Assembly: GCA_963728785.1 (NCBI GenBank)
Contig: CAVSKV010000004.1
Span: 1,719,676-1,783,675, forward strand
Source: JAGWRI01 sp963728785
GTDB lineage: Bacteria; Gemmatimonadota; Gemmatimonadetes; Gemmatimonadales; Gemmatimonadaceae
Direction: 5' to 3'
Length of the DNA stretch: 64,000 nucleotides
Positions 52,516 through 60,563 of this stretch are shown here, piece after piece. A program made the translations under genes and the position numbers. Position 1 is the stretch's first letter; every line of letters begins with the position of its first letter. Below the pieces are notes generated by a model, which saw only the letters and a program-made list of their open reading frames with translations, did no database searches and was not told the DNA's origin.

Positions 52516-53106
52516 TTAGCGCGCAACACTTGCATCTACGAATAGGAGTACATCAGCAACCGTCTGGCGGAACGACTCTTCTAACGCTTCACGAGCCGTC
52601 TTGTAGCCGAATGTGTTTGATTTCGAGACGAGCTTACTGATGCTTGCGGTCTTGCTTGACGCCGTCGCCGCTCGCCGGTCGATGACGGTCACCACAAAGC
52701 CGGCCAATCCGTTCCATACTCCTTCAGGAATCACGCCAATAACAAAGGTGCCGCCAACGCTGCCGATGGCTGGACTGATTTTCCGGCCGAAGTCAGCAAC
52801 GTAAGCCGCGAGTGCCACGCGAACAGTCACAGCCCCTGGAGTCGCGTCGGCATACACGCTATCTGGCGGCACGGTAACGACGTGCGCGGACGGGTAGGCC
52901 ATTCGGAATGCCTCCGCGAGAGTATCTGATATCGCCGAAAACTCGCTAGTGTCAGGCCGGGCATCGTAAATCGCAATTCTCAGCGTTGTCGCCGAGAGCA
53001 TCCCCTGACGCGGCTGAACGACCGGGCCTGGCGGCGCGAAGGTCCTTTGCGTGGCGCAAGATGCCGTGAGCGCCAGGCTTACTGCCGCGTACGAGACCAA
53101 CCGCAT
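52516..53106 (-). CDS. Putative lipoprotein of unknown function
   Basis: The start at 53106 is preceded by GGAGGAGGAG and gives 196 residues with a lipobox (VSLALTASC). The body has alternating strands and helices: TLRIAIYDARPDTSEFSAISDTLAEAFRMAYPSA, VTVRVALAAYVADFG and FVVTVIDRRAATASSKTASISKLVSKSN. A C-terminal helix EALEESFRQTVADVLLFVD follows. The layout resembles small envelope lipoproteins involved in assembly (for example LptE- or YajG-like folds), but the similarity is too vague to name. It was probably acquired with the surrounding patchwork. Confidence 0.7.
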   Translation of the reverse strand: MRLVSYAAVSLALTASCATQRTFAPPGPVVQPRQGMLSATTLRIAIYDARPDTSEFSAISDTLAEAFRMAYPSAHVVTVPPDSVYADATPGAVTVRVALAAYVADFGRKISPAIGSVGGTFVIGVIPEGVWNGLAGFVVTVIDRRAATASSKTASISKLVSKSNTFGYKTAREALEESFRQTVADVLLFVDASVAR

Positions 53107-53202
53107 TGCACTCCTCCTCCTGGCATTTGAAGCAGATGCCGTATAGCGCCCCCCGCATTCGGAGCAACCGCGCATCGTCATATAGTAACCAGCGACTACT
53201 CC

Positions 53203-53643
53203 TCAGGGCCGGCCCGCATGGATCCACCACAATCCTTTGATGGTAAGGACACATGATAGTACGAGCGCAGCAAGCTGCACCACGAGCAAGGTCGTATGAC
53301 TCGGATCGCGACCACGCTCGCCAAGAATCTTGCGCACACCCGAGGGCATAGATTGGTCAATCTTGGACGACTTCACGCGCGCGCTCGCGGCAAACGCGTG
53401 GAGCTGCCATAGATAGAATGCCGATACAGCCCCTAAAGTGAGAACGATCACGGCGAAAGACCAAGGCTCGGCGCGAGCGAACGGATACCTATACAAGGTT
53501 AGAACGGCCCCAAACAATGCGAACAACCATTGGACCACACGCCAACTCTGTTCCTTTGCCCATCGTGTGTCCGCGACGGCGAGCTCATAGACTGTAAGGA
53601 ACCAGGCGCGTTCCGCGTCGGAATCATCACGATTGTCGCTCAT
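53203..53643 (-). CDS. Membrane protein of unknown function
   Basis: The 146-residue protein has a charged N-terminus (MSDNRDDSDAERAWFLTVYELAVADTRWAKEQSW). Two central helices follow (VVQWLFALFGAVLTLYRYPF and WSFAVIVLTLGAVSAFYLWQLHAFA), then a cytoplasmic basic loop and a third helix (TLLVVQLAALVLSCVLTIKGLWW). Such RipA/SLATT-like small membrane proteins, with two helices after a soluble helix, occur in defence and effector contexts, but no specific match can be claimed. It faces the same way as the lipoprotein gene to its left, 97 bp upstream of it. Confidence 0.68.
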   Translation of the reverse strand: MSDNRDDSDAERAWFLTVYELAVADTRWAKEQSWRVVQWLFALFGAVLTLYRYPFARAEPWSFAVIVLTLGAVSAFYLWQLHAFAASARVKSSKIDQSMPSGVRKILGERGRDPSHTTLLVVQLAALVLSCVLTIKGLWWIHAGRP

Positions 53644-53729
53644 AAGCTGTCACCTGGTTCCACGGGTCTTATTTAGCGCCGAGGAGCTTCCCCCTCGCTG
53701 ATTCAGTATCAGGCTGGAGAGTCGGCCCA

Positions 53730-53864
53730 CTAGGCTGCGACCATTGCGATGAACCGACCCTCGGTAATAGTGCCGTGATTTCCACAAAACGGACAGCGCC
53801 GATTCATTGATTTCGCCACAAGTCCTCCGCCCTCCCGCTGCCGGAAATTGATAGGATTGTGCAT
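53730..53864 (-). CDS. Possible 44-residue zinc-knuckle ORF
   Basis: The minus strand reads MHNPINFRQREGGG...MNRRCPFCGNHGTITEGRFIAMVAA, with one CxxC knuckle. The frame is open much further upstream, but that part looks non-coding and contains a 7-bp-stem hairpin (GGAGGCC 53898-53904 with GGCCTCC 53922-53928). No ribosome site was found, so this may be a remnant or chance. Confidence 0.3.
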   Translation of the reverse strand: MHNPINFRQREGGGLVAKSMNRRCPFCGNHGTITEGRFIAMVAA

Positions 53865-54052
53865 CTGACAGTCCGGCTGCAGCGACTCTATCCGATTGGA
53901 GGCCAGCGAGCGCAGCGAGCCGGCCTCCTCCGTAAGCTTGCGCAGTCCTAAGCAATCCGCCCGTGATCGCCGATCAGGCCGGAGGGCCAGGCCAGGCAGA
54001 TCTTCTGGCCAGCCGGTGGGTTGCCACGATCGCCCATTTTTGCTCCGAGTCT

Positions 54053-54478
54053 TCATTTGCCGCCGGCCGTGTCCAAGGGAAAGTCGAACTCCCCGATGAC
54101 CAACTGCCGAACCCGCCGGCCGTCTCCCACTGCGAGTACGAAGCGCAGTCGCGGTAAACACTCCCGAACTGCCTGCGTAAACAACTCGTGCGTCGACCGA
54201 TATACATGGAACGGGGCAGGCTCTACGCGGCCCGAAGTGTCCACGACGAACCCCACGACGACTTCCCCTGCAACGTGGGCGGCGCGGAGCATAGCCGGAA
54301 ACGCGGGAGGTCGCATGCCAGGAAGCATCCGCGCCGGTCGCTGGACCTGCTCGTAGGTATAGACGCCATCCGGAAGTCCCGGCCGCTGGGCGACTGCACT
54401 TGGCGTCTCGACTACCACGCCCACGGCGAGAATCCCAACAACCCGACAACAGTTGCGTACGACGTGACGCGTCCACAT
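54053..54478 (-). CDS. Secreted TonB C-terminal-domain protein
   Basis: The 141-residue protein has a signal peptide (GILAVGVVVETPSAVAQ) and a TonB-C-like domain: PAFPAMLRAAHVAGEVVVGFVVDTSGRVEPAPFHVYRSTHELFTQAVRECLPRLRF. Here the PxxPxxxR..(G).V.V.FVVD..G.V pattern and the downstream helix-strand are typical. It lacks the N-terminal anchor and Pro-rich linker of true TonB, so it is a secreted single-domain version. That form is common in Gemmatimonadota and may bind envelope proteins. Confidence 0.8.
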   Translation of the reverse strand: MWTRHVVRNCCRVVGILAVGVVVETPSAVAQRPGLPDGVYTYEQVQRPARMLPGMRPPAFPAMLRAAHVAGEVVVGFVVDTSGRVEPAPFHVYRSTHELFTQAVRECLPRLRFVLAVGDGRRVRQLVIGEFDFPLDTAGGK

Positions 54479-54596
54479 GGCCTTGAGGCTAGTTGCCTCG
54501 GATTAGCTCGCGATGAAGTCCGCGTTACCAGTCCATGAAGTTGCCCCTTCGTATCGTGGTCCGGCTAACGCCGATTAGACGGCGACCTCGGCGACA

Positions 54597-55076
54597 TTAC
54601 GCATCCGCGGACAGCGTGGAGTCGCCCTGCTCGATCAAGCGCCAGTAGTCTTCCCAGCGACCGCGAACCTCCTCTTCGGTCGCACCGGAGTCGTAGGCGG
54701 GCGAGACGAGGGGCAGTGCTCGCTCGACTTGGACGACGACGATGTGTTTGATGGGACTGGACGACCCTCGCTTCCGAAAAAACACGAGGATCTCGTCGAA
54801 GAGCGCGCCGTCACCGAGGACACGGGCGATGCCCTTGAACCGGTACCCTTTGCGAAGAAGGGGATCGACGACGTTGATCTCGACGGCGGGATTGTGCCGA
54901 AGGTTGGAGATGGAGCCAGGAGAGTGGATATCGGCGAAGACAAGATGATCGTCATCCCAGACGGCGGTCGTGCCCTTCGGGGAGAGGTTCGGCGTTCCGT
55001 CTGGGCAGACGGTCGCAACGAAGCCAAGTCTCTGACGCTCGACCACGCGTTTCATCTCGGAGTTGAGCACGCTCAT
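54597..55076 (-). CDS. Pyridoxamine 5'-phosphate oxidase-like flavoprotein
   Basis: From the ATG at 55076 (AGAGGAT upstream) the protein has 159 residues. It shows the PPOX split-barrel: LGFVATVCPDGTPNLSPKGTTAVWDDDHLVFADIHSPGSISNLRHNPAVEINVVD. This is the FMN-binding region of the general PPOX family, including the GTPNLSPKG strand that contacts phosphate. A C-terminal helix EEVRGRWEDYW completes it. Members use FMN or F420 to reduce or oxidise small molecules. The substrate is not predictable. It precedes one copy of a dispersed repeat. Confidence 0.88.
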   Translation of the reverse strand: MSVLNSEMKRVVERQRLGFVATVCPDGTPNLSPKGTTAVWDDDHLVFADIHSPGSISNLRHNPAVEINVVDPLLRKGYRFKGIARVLGDGALFDEILVFFRKRGSSSPIKHIVVVQVERALPLVSPAYDSGATEEEVRGRWEDYWRLIEQGDSTLSADA

Positions 55077-55110
55077 ATGCGATCCTCTTGGTTCTCGGGC
55101 TCGCGCCATC

Positions 55111-55468
55111 GCCGATCAGGCTGCGGCGGGTTCCCACTTCTACAATGGCATCTGCTGCGCCGGGTCGCCAGCGTACGCAAGCAATGCCAGCCCAGTCGCG
55201 TCGATGCGATCTCGCCGCGCCACCAGAGTTGTGATGTTGGCTCGTGGAGGGACCGGGGGGAGGAAGCGCAAGGCGGCCCTATCCCTTAACCTCTAATCGC
55301 GTTCACCGGGGAGGACCCTTGCGAATACTGCACCCTGGCGGCAGTACCGCGCTGACTGCCTATCAGAGGAATCCAGCCGCAACCTTCGTGGCCCTGTCGC
55401 AGCGGAAACCGGCCACTGCACGGCTGCACCAACCGGCAGGCTCTGGCCCGTGTCAGCGCATTCTCAGC
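55111..55468. repeat. Dispersed repeat, copy A
   Basis: It shares several blocks in the same order with 56676-57033: TTCTACAATG-CAT-TGC..GCGCCG.GTCGCCAGC, then GTGATGTT, then GGGGGAGGAAGCGCAAG, then CGCGTTCACCGGGGAGGACC. It ends in a double TGTCAGC-like box (TGTCAGC-GCAT-TCTCAGC, 55451-55468). The two copies are about 360 bp each and 1.56 kb apart. Confidence 0.65.
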
Positions 55469-55564
55469 AGGCGGAGCCGGCTTCGCCCCCCGACTAACTG
55501 GGAACACCGATCTCCCCGACTCGGCCCGGCCGGCCCGCGCCCGGCGGCGCGTTGTTACAGCGCA

Positions 55565-55924
55565 TCAACTTATGATCGTTCCGAGCGCGACGCCGAGCGC
55601 CGCGAACATGGTGAACACGGCCGCGGTGAACCCGAGCACGGCGGCAAGCGCACGAACGAGGCGGAGCGTGAGGAGCGCTGATCGCTTGCCGGCGGAGCAC
55701 TCCCCGAGCTCTCGATCAACTATCCCCCAAACGCCGTACGCAAGAAAGCAAGTGGCGAAGGAGCAGAACACGTACCATGCAGGTCCGCCCCAGACTGCGG
55801 CCGCCGTCGCGGCCACCAGTCCTGCCATGCCATTGGCTGCGAGCCGTTTGTCGGAGGCATGTCTCGCGCGCGAGGTAAGGAACTCTGCCAGATTCGCGTC
55901 GGGCTTCGGTACCGTGTCGATCAT
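55565..55924 (-). CDS. Small membrane protein of unknown function
   Basis: The start at 55924 gives 119 residues. A soluble helix (MIDTVPKPDANLAEFLTSRARHASDKRLAANG) is followed by a hydrophobic hairpin (MAGLVAATAAAVWGGPAWYVFCSFATCFLAYGVWGIV), a charged loop and a last helix pair (LRLVRALAAVLGFTAAVFTMFAALGVALG). The frame is open upstream to 56086 but without a plausible start context. It belongs to the series of small membrane genes separated by dispersed repeats. Confidence 0.65.
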   Translation of the reverse strand: MIDTVPKPDANLAEFLTSRARHASDKRLAANGMAGLVAATAAAVWGGPAWYVFCSFATCFLAYGVWGIVDRELGECSAGKRSALLTLRLVRALAAVLGFTAAVFTMFAALGVALGTIIS

Positions 55925-56048
55925 CTCAATCTCGTAAGGCTCGATCGCCGGGCTTCCGCCCCAGCGCTCTGCTGCAACGTCCCACCATAACTGCGGCCGG
56001 CGAGCGGGGCGAGCGATCCTCAAATTGCCCGTCCGCTGCACCGCTACA

Positions 56049-56222
56049 TTAGCTCGGCGGAGTCTTGCGTCCCATAGTGGCGGCAAGAATGAGGAACACG
56101 ACGCCGCATGCTAGCAGGACGATGTCCAGCTTGCCGCCTTCGAACGCGGGTATCACCGCGTTGATGAAGCAAAGGACGCTGGCGACCGAGTAGAGCCACA
56201 CGGCGATCTTGCCTCGCGTCAT
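56049..56222 (-). CDS. 57-residue two-helix membrane protein
   Basis: This short gene starts with ATG at 56222, six bases after a GGAGGG-type site. It encodes MTRGKIAVWLYSVASVLCFINAVIPAFEGG, then KLDIVLLACGVVFLILAATMG and a short basic tail. It has two hydrophobic helices with a short loop, the usual form of tiny inner-membrane proteins. No family was recognised. It is flanked by small membrane genes in the same direction and lies just left of a copy of the dispersed repeat. Confidence 0.6.
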   Translation of the reverse strand: MTRGKIAVWLYSVASVLCFINAVIPAFEGGKLDIVLLACGVVFLILAATMGRKTPPS

Positions 56223-56253
56223 TCGCCCTCCCCGTGAGTGTGCGTCCGCCCAC

Positions 56254-56322
56254 TGCTGATTAGACTGCGACGTTTCTAATTCTACAATGACATGTGCAGG
56301 GCCGGGTCGCCAGACGGGCGCT
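56254..56322. repeat. Dispersed repeat, partial copy C
   Basis: GCTGATTAGACTGCGACG...TTCTACAATGACATGTGC-GGGCCGGGTCGCCAG matches the left end of the 360-bp repeats at 55111 and 56676 and then diverges. In the minus direction all three copies can encode GDPAxxMxL followed by a stop. Here a 42-residue minus-strand frame (one helix, MSLRLVLVILLTLLGAAYVLM, ATG near 56384) runs through it. Confidence 0.55.
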
Positions 56323-56413
56323 GGCCATTAGCACATATGCGGCGCCAAGGAGGGTCAATAGAATGACAAGAACGAGCCGGAGGGACATTGGCCTCTTGGT
56401 TGCTGCTTTGTAT

Positions 56414-56653
56414 CTAGATCTTTACGACCGATCGGCAGAACGGGCAACGCCGCGCAGCCGGGAGAATCGCTTCAGCGCACTCGGGACACGGCACTCGGCC
56501 TTCCGGAAGCGCTCGCGCGTCGCCTTGCCGCTGCAGCTCCTCGGCCCGCCGATGCAATCGTCCTCGGCGGACGAGGTCGCGCATCGTTAGGCCATAGGCG
56601 GCGGCGCCGAATACCGATGCAAGTATCCCGAAGAATAGAAAGCCATCAAGCAT
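56414..56653 (-). CDS. Single-helix protein with C-terminal zinc ribbon
   Basis: The 79-residue protein has one N-terminal transmembrane helix (MLDGFLFFGILASVFGAAAYGLTM), a basic linker (RRGRLHRRAEELQRQGDARAL) and a zinc ribbon CPEC...CPFC at the C-terminus, facing the cytoplasm. The ribbon type is like that at the end of MscL in this window. Small SHOCT- or phage-shock-like proteins have a similar plan, but no family can be assigned. It ends the set of small membrane genes. Confidence 0.7.
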   Translation of the reverse strand: MLDGFLFFGILASVFGAAAYGLTMRDLVRRGRLHRRAEELQRQGDARALPEGRVPCPECAEAILPAARRCPFCRSVVKI

Positions 56654-56675
56654 CTCTGCACCTCATCATGGTGTG

Positions 56676-57033
56676 CCGCCGATGCGATATCGACCTGTCG
56701 GATTTTTACAATGCCATATGCCGCGCCGAGTCGCCAGCCTACGCACGCGACGCCGGTCCCCGCTGCCCACTGCGCGTTTGGCGCGCTGCAATATTTGTGA
56801 TGTTTGCGTGCCGGAGTACCGGGGGAGGAAGCGCAAGACTGCTCTACCCCTTATCCTGTCAGCGCGTTCACCGGGGAGGACCCCTTCGAATACCACCCCC
56901 CTGACGCCGGTACGAAGCTGAGTCCGCATCAGACGAGTTCAGGCGCGCCTCCAGCCCGACTCCACTGGGAGATTCGGCCGATTGCCGCGGATCTGCCCGC
57001 CGTATTTGCCGGCCTTGTCAGCATATTGTCAGC
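56676..57033. repeat. Dispersed repeat, copy B
   Basis: The partner of 55111-55468, with the same order of conserved blocks and a perfect terminal box TGTCAGC-ATAT-TGTCAGC at 57016-57033. It marks the border between the small-gene patchwork and the satellite-like element that begins at 57241. The 200 bp between hold no supported gene. Confidence 0.65.
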
Positions 57034-57240
57034 AGCCGGGGCGCCGCTCGGACTCATCCGCCGGCCATGCGCGTACGCTGATCGCCCCTGTCAGCCCTGG
57101 CACATGCGGCGCCCAACCCCGCCCGAATGGGCCGACGATGCCCCGTGTGGCCCGCGCTGGGGCCGCCCCAAGGGACGGGCCTCCGCCCGGATCGGAACGG
57201 CACACGGGCCCCCTGTCGCGGCCCTCGGCGGGCTCCGCCC

Positions 57241-57756
57241 TTACGGCCCCTCGACGTCCGGGGCGGATTCGTCGGCGACGGCCACCCGGTAGGGCGTGAG
57301 CTCGATTTGGATCGCTTCGAGCCGTTCGAGGAGCTCCGTGGGCATCCGCGAGAGATCAAACGCGGTCCGCCCCCCGCTGGACGACCCGGCGCTCGGGCCG
57401 TGCCACTGCATCCGCGTGGGCGCGTCGAGGCCCCAGAGCTTGGCGCGGCGCTCAAGGATGCGAAGAATCGAGTCCACCACGCGCGGATTGCTGCGTTTGG
57501 GCCAGAGCTGCAGGAGCAGCGAATCCAGTCGCTCGCTGTCGAGGACCCGGAGCGCGTGCGCCCGCTCCGCGGTGAGCTGCCGGACGTCCCCGAGCGCGTG
57601 GACCACGTACCGGTGCGCGGTGTTCACGGACACGCGGAGCTCGCGGGCGATCACTCGGTAGCTCCCGCCCGCAATGCGCAGCTCCAACGCCTGAGCCGTA
57701 TGGACTTCGGCCGCGGCGCTGTCCGGCCGCGCTTCCTGGATCGCGAGGTTACCCAT
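57241..57756 (-). CDS. HTH protein, phage small-terminase-like
   Basis: The 171-residue protein has an HTH (LELRIAGGSYRVIARELRVSVNTAHRYVVHAL) followed by a helical region rich in Arg and Leu (RLDSLLLQLWPKRSNPRVVDSILRILERRAKLWGLDAP). The C-terminal tail is acidic and Pro-rich. The order 'HTH, then RILERRAKLxGLDAP' is typical of small phage proteins next to terminase or methylase genes, with a GLDAP tail seen in small-terminase-like proteins. No large terminase is present here. It overlaps the ParB/methylase gene by 8 bp and lies downstream of it on the minus strand. Confidence 0.68.
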   Translation of the reverse strand: MGNLAIQEARPDSAAAEVHTAQALELRIAGGSYRVIARELRVSVNTAHRYVVHALGDVRQLTAERAHALRVLDSERLDSLLLQLWPKRSNPRVVDSILRILERRAKLWGLDAPTRMQWHGPSAGSSSGGRTAFDLSRMPTELLERLEAIQIELTPYRVAVADESAPDVEGP

Positions 57757-58987
57757 CCTGTCCCCCTCTTATGCGTTCGGTCACTCGGCCGGTCGCCTGC
57801 TCCCACCGGGCGGCGATGACGTCGCAGTACTTCGGGTCGAGCTCCATCGCACAACATCGCCGGCGTTCTTGCTCAGCGGCGATGATGGTCGATCCACTCC
57901 CGGCGAACGGGTCCAGCACGATCTGCCCCAAGCGGCTGCTGTTCCGGAGGCAGTACGCAACGAGGGCGACGGGCTTCATCGTCGGATGCTCCTCGCTCCG
58001 CTTCGGTCGCTCGAACTCCAGCACGGTGGTCTGGGAATGATCACCCTGCCAGCGGCTTCCTGGGTGCGCCCCGCGCCCGGGCCGACCCTCGCCCGGCATC
58101 CACCCGTACAGCAAATCCTCATGCCGGTAGTGATAATCGCTATGGCCGAGCACCATGGTGTCCTTGACCCAGACGAGCGCTTGGTGGAAGCGGAGGCCGC
58201 CCCGGCCGATGGCGGATCGGAAGAGGCTCCCCGCGGGGCCCGCCGGCGCGGCGATATAGAACGGCGTGCCCGCCGTCGTATGCTCGCGCGCGTGGGAGAA
58301 GGCCGCGACGAGCAGCGCATCGAGGCCGTCGACGGTGTCGTTTGCGATCGTCAACTCGTCCGCGGTCTTACCCACGTACCCAACGCCGTAAGGCGGGTCG
58401 GTCCAGACCACCTCCGCTGCGCGGCCGTCCATTAAGGTCTGCCACGCGGCTGCGCTGGTCGCGTCACCACACAAAAGCCGATGATCGCCCAAGAGCAAGA
58501 GATCGCCGGGCTGCGTGGTGGGCTCAGCCGGAAGGGGCGGCGCCTCATCGGGGTCGATGCCGGGCAGCAGGCCCATCGGCGTGATGGCCGCCTTGCCCAG
58601 GTGCTCGAGGAGTGCGGTGAGCGCCGCGTCTTCTGTCTCCACGCTCGCGAGCAGGGCGCGGATCGCCTCCTCATCGCGGAACGCCATTTCACTGATCGGG
58701 TCGAGAACGGCGAGGGCGAGCCGCTCTTCCGCCTCAGTGAGCTCCACATACGTCACCGGGATCGTCGGCAAGTTCTGGCTCCGCGCTTCCTCAATCCGCG
58801 CGTGGCCATCGATGACGTGGCCGGTCGTGCGGTTTACGAGGACCGTCTTGACCCAGCCAAGTTCTCTGATCGAACCCCGCAGCGCGTCGACCTGCTCGTC
58901 GGGATGGCGACGGAAGTTCTGCGGGTGCGGCACCAGCGTGTCCGGTGCCACCTCTCCGTGCGCGACGATCCGGTTCGGGACGGTCAT
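57749..58987 (-). CDS. ParB-like domain fused to N6/N4 DNA methyltransferase
   Basis: The start at 58987, after GCGGAGGTG, gives 412 residues. The first 100 residues are a ParB/Srx-like domain (LVPHPQNFRRHPDEQVDALRGSIRELGWVKTVLVNRTTGHVIDGHARIEEA). The methyltransferase follows: motif IV TDPPYGVGY near residue 198 precedes motif I DPFAGSGST near residue 365, the beta-class order. Such fusions are common in phages and integrative elements and probably protect their DNA or regulate genes by methylation. No cognate restriction enzyme is seen. It sits in the leftward arm of the satellite-like element. Confidence 0.9.
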   Translation of the reverse strand: MTVPNRIVAHGEVAPDTLVPHPQNFRRHPDEQVDALRGSIRELGWVKTVLVNRTTGHVIDGHARIEEARSQNLPTIPVTYVELTEAEERLALAVLDPISEMAFRDEEAIRALLASVETEDAALTALLEHLGKAAITPMGLLPGIDPDEAPPLPAEPTTQPGDLLLLGDHRLLCGDATSAAAWQTLMDGRAAEVVWTDPPYGVGYVGKTADELTIANDTVDGLDALLVAAFSHAREHTTAGTPFYIAAPAGPAGSLFRSAIGRGGLRFHQALVWVKDTMVLGHSDYHYRHEDLLYGWMPGEGRPGRGAHPGSRWQGDHSQTTVLEFERPKRSEEHPTMKPVALVAYCLRNSSRLGQIVLDPFAGSGSTIIAAEQERRRCCAMELDPKYCDVIAARWEQATGRVTERIRGGQDG

Positions 58988-59182
58988 AGCGGCACCTCCG
59001 CGGATTCCGCGTTGAATTGTAGAACACTGAACCCTCGCGCGCAATGCGAAGACGAGATCGCCACGGGGAACCACGTGGACCGCTGTATCTGTATGTACGT
59101 ATGTGCGGCACTATCGGCGCGACCGACGGCGGCAACCGACCGTGCCTCCGTGCACTGCCTTCCGTGGGCGCCCGGATCGCAG

Positions 59183-60001
59183 TTAGTTCAAAGCCACTTC
59201 GGTTCGGTGTCCGCGGCGGTGCCGCCTGCCTCTTTTCAAGCGGGCCCCGCGGTGGCCCACGTCGCGCCCGCCGGAGAGCCCACCAGCGGGGACGTCCAGG
59301 CGGGCCATTACTCTCGCTTCGTCCAACAGGGCGGCGAGCCCGGACCCAATCGACGCGGCCCGTTTGTAGTGTATGTCCGGGGACACGGAGTCGTGTTCTA
59401 GTGGATCGATCAACACGTCGAAAACGGTCGCGAGTGCATCGGCGAATCGATAGCGACGTTGGTTCAGACGAGCCAGTCGTTTCCCGGTCGGGAGGCGCGC
59501 ATCCGCCACCTGTCGGCCTGTCCTTCGGCCGTCCGGCGTGTAATCAAGCCGCGTTCCGCGGTAAAGAGCGTGAAACCACGCGTCGTACGAGAAGAGCTGC
59601 GTCAGGGAGTATTTGAGTCGACCCTCCTCCACCGGGTGGCCGGATCGACGTAGCGCCGTCTCCAAGCGTCCGCCAAGCGCCGTGGCCCGTACCCACGCGG
59701 CCAATTCCCCCGGTGCGATGGCCTCGTCGGTCGTCGTCAGCACCCCCAGCGGTAGACCGAGGTAGGTCTCAAGCTTCTCGATGGTTCTCTTGTGCGCCTT
59801 CACGGCGCGGCCGGCAGCCCAGCGTTGAAGCGTCGAGCGTGCGATTCCTGTGCGCCTCGAAATCCCATTGAAATGACCAGTCCTGCTCCTAACCGCCGCC
59901 TGCACCTTGGGTACACCCAATGCCACCAGCGGTCCGAGCCGGGCTTCCACGGCTTCTTGCCTCTTCCAGCGTGCCGCGCGGGTGGTGTGATCTTTAGGCA
60001 T
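59183..60001 (-). CDS. HTH repressor-like regulator of the integrative element
   Basis: The 272-residue protein has an HTH near residues 45-85 (GHFNGISRRTGIARSTLQRWAAGRAVKAHKRTIEKLETYLGLPLGV). A larger helical domain follows (KYSLTQLFSYDAWFHALYRGTRLDY, YRFADALATVFDVLIDPLEHD), then a very basic tail. Its ATG is covered by a perfect CATAAGT-GCA-ACTTATG palindrome, and it is divergent from the replication operon. This is the standard arrangement of a repressor that controls both itself and the opposite promoter. No peptidase motif for self-cleavage is visible. Confidence 0.65.
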   Translation of the reverse strand: MPKDHTTRAARWKRQEAVEARLGPLVALGVPKVQAAVRSRTGHFNGISRRTGIARSTLQRWAAGRAVKAHKRTIEKLETYLGLPLGVLTTTDEAIAPGELAAWVRATALGGRLETALRRSGHPVEEGRLKYSLTQLFSYDAWFHALYRGTRLDYTPDGRRTGRQVADARLPTGKRLARLNQRRYRFADALATVFDVLIDPLEHDSVSPDIHYKRAASIGSGLAALLDEARVMARLDVPAGGLSGGRDVGHRGARLKRGRRHRRGHRTEVALN

Positions 60002-60050
60002 AAGTGCAACTTATGCACTGGTTGGCAATAGGCAACCCTGTTTGTATACG
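59999..60050 (+). promoter_or_regulatory. Operator palindrome and sigma70-like promoter of replication operon
   Basis: CATAAGT-GCA-ACTTATG (59999-60015) overlaps the start codon of the leftward repressor. To its right TTGGCA (60022-60027) and TATACG (60045-60050) are spaced by exactly 17 bp, a good sigma70-type promoter reading rightward. GGTTG...CAACC (60020-60037) forms a second imperfect inverted repeat over the -35. Confidence 0.7.
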
Positions 60051-60075
60051 TCTTTACCCCTTCAAGGCATGGGCT

Positions 60076-60330
60076 ATGGACACGGCGAATGATCTCGCTC
60101 CGGTGACCGAACTGGCAGCGGCGAGCGGGCTGACTCGAGAACAATTGATTCGGCTTGTGCAACGCGGCGTTATTCGAGGTGCATTCGACGCAACACGATC
60201 ACCCAGCGCCGGCCGCTGGTACGCGAGCCGGGCAGCGGTTGAATCCTTTCGAGGTACGTTGGGGCTTTCCCAGCGTGCAACGAGCGCTTCACCAGCGGTG
60301 GCCGCACCGAGCGGCGCGGCGCCACGATGA
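60076..60330 (+). CDS. Small HTH (excisionase/MerR-like) protein
   Basis: From the ATG at 60076 the protein has 84 residues: VTELAAASGLTREQLIRLVQRGVIRGAFDATRSPSAGRWYASRAAVESFRG. It matches the winged HTH of excisionase/MerR-like proteins, in which a helix-turn-helix is followed by a wing and a WxxxxAVxxF helix. It is the first gene after the promoter and may act as recombination directionality factor or as an activator. The next gene overlaps by 4 bp (ATGA). An earlier start at 60004 lies inside the promoter and is rejected. Confidence 0.7.
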   Translation: MDTANDLAPVTELAAASGLTREQLIRLVQRGVIRGAFDATRSPSAGRWYASRAAVESFRGTLGLSQRATSASPAVAAPSGAAPR

Positions 60331-60563
60331 CTCCTCAGAGGCCCCCAACTGCCCTGAGCATCTGGTGGCGCGAGTTGGCCGCGGGGCTTCGGGGGACGAA
60401 CCGGTTCGACACGCTGTATATGGCTGCGTGCCGAGAAGCCGAAGCGCTCGACCTTGAGGCCGCTGGTTGTCCACGCGGCGCGCGGGCCGCCCATCGCGAT
60501 GCAGCTCAGATCATCGTAAACGCCGCGGCTGCGAAGAGGAAGCGGCGAGGGGCAGCGCCATGA
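60327..60563 (+). CDS. Small hypothetical protein of replication operon
   Basis: The 78-residue protein (LSIWWRELAAGLRGTNRFDTLYMAACREAEALDLEAAG, then AAHRDAAQIIVNAAAAKRKRRGAAP) is helical with a basic end and no known domain. It overlaps the genes on both sides by 4 bp (ATGA), so it is translated as part of the operon. Its position between an HTH protein and the primase-helicase suggests an accessory role in replication or regulation, but the sequence gives no function. Confidence 0.65.
   Translation: MTPQRPPTALSIWWRELAAGLRGTNRFDTLYMAACREAEALDLEAAGCPRGARAAHRDAAQIIVNAAAAKRKRRGAAP

Noticed and set aside
57034..57240. A gene between the last repeat and the HTH protein
   Set aside because: Frames here are Pro/Arg-rich on both strands without a start signal.
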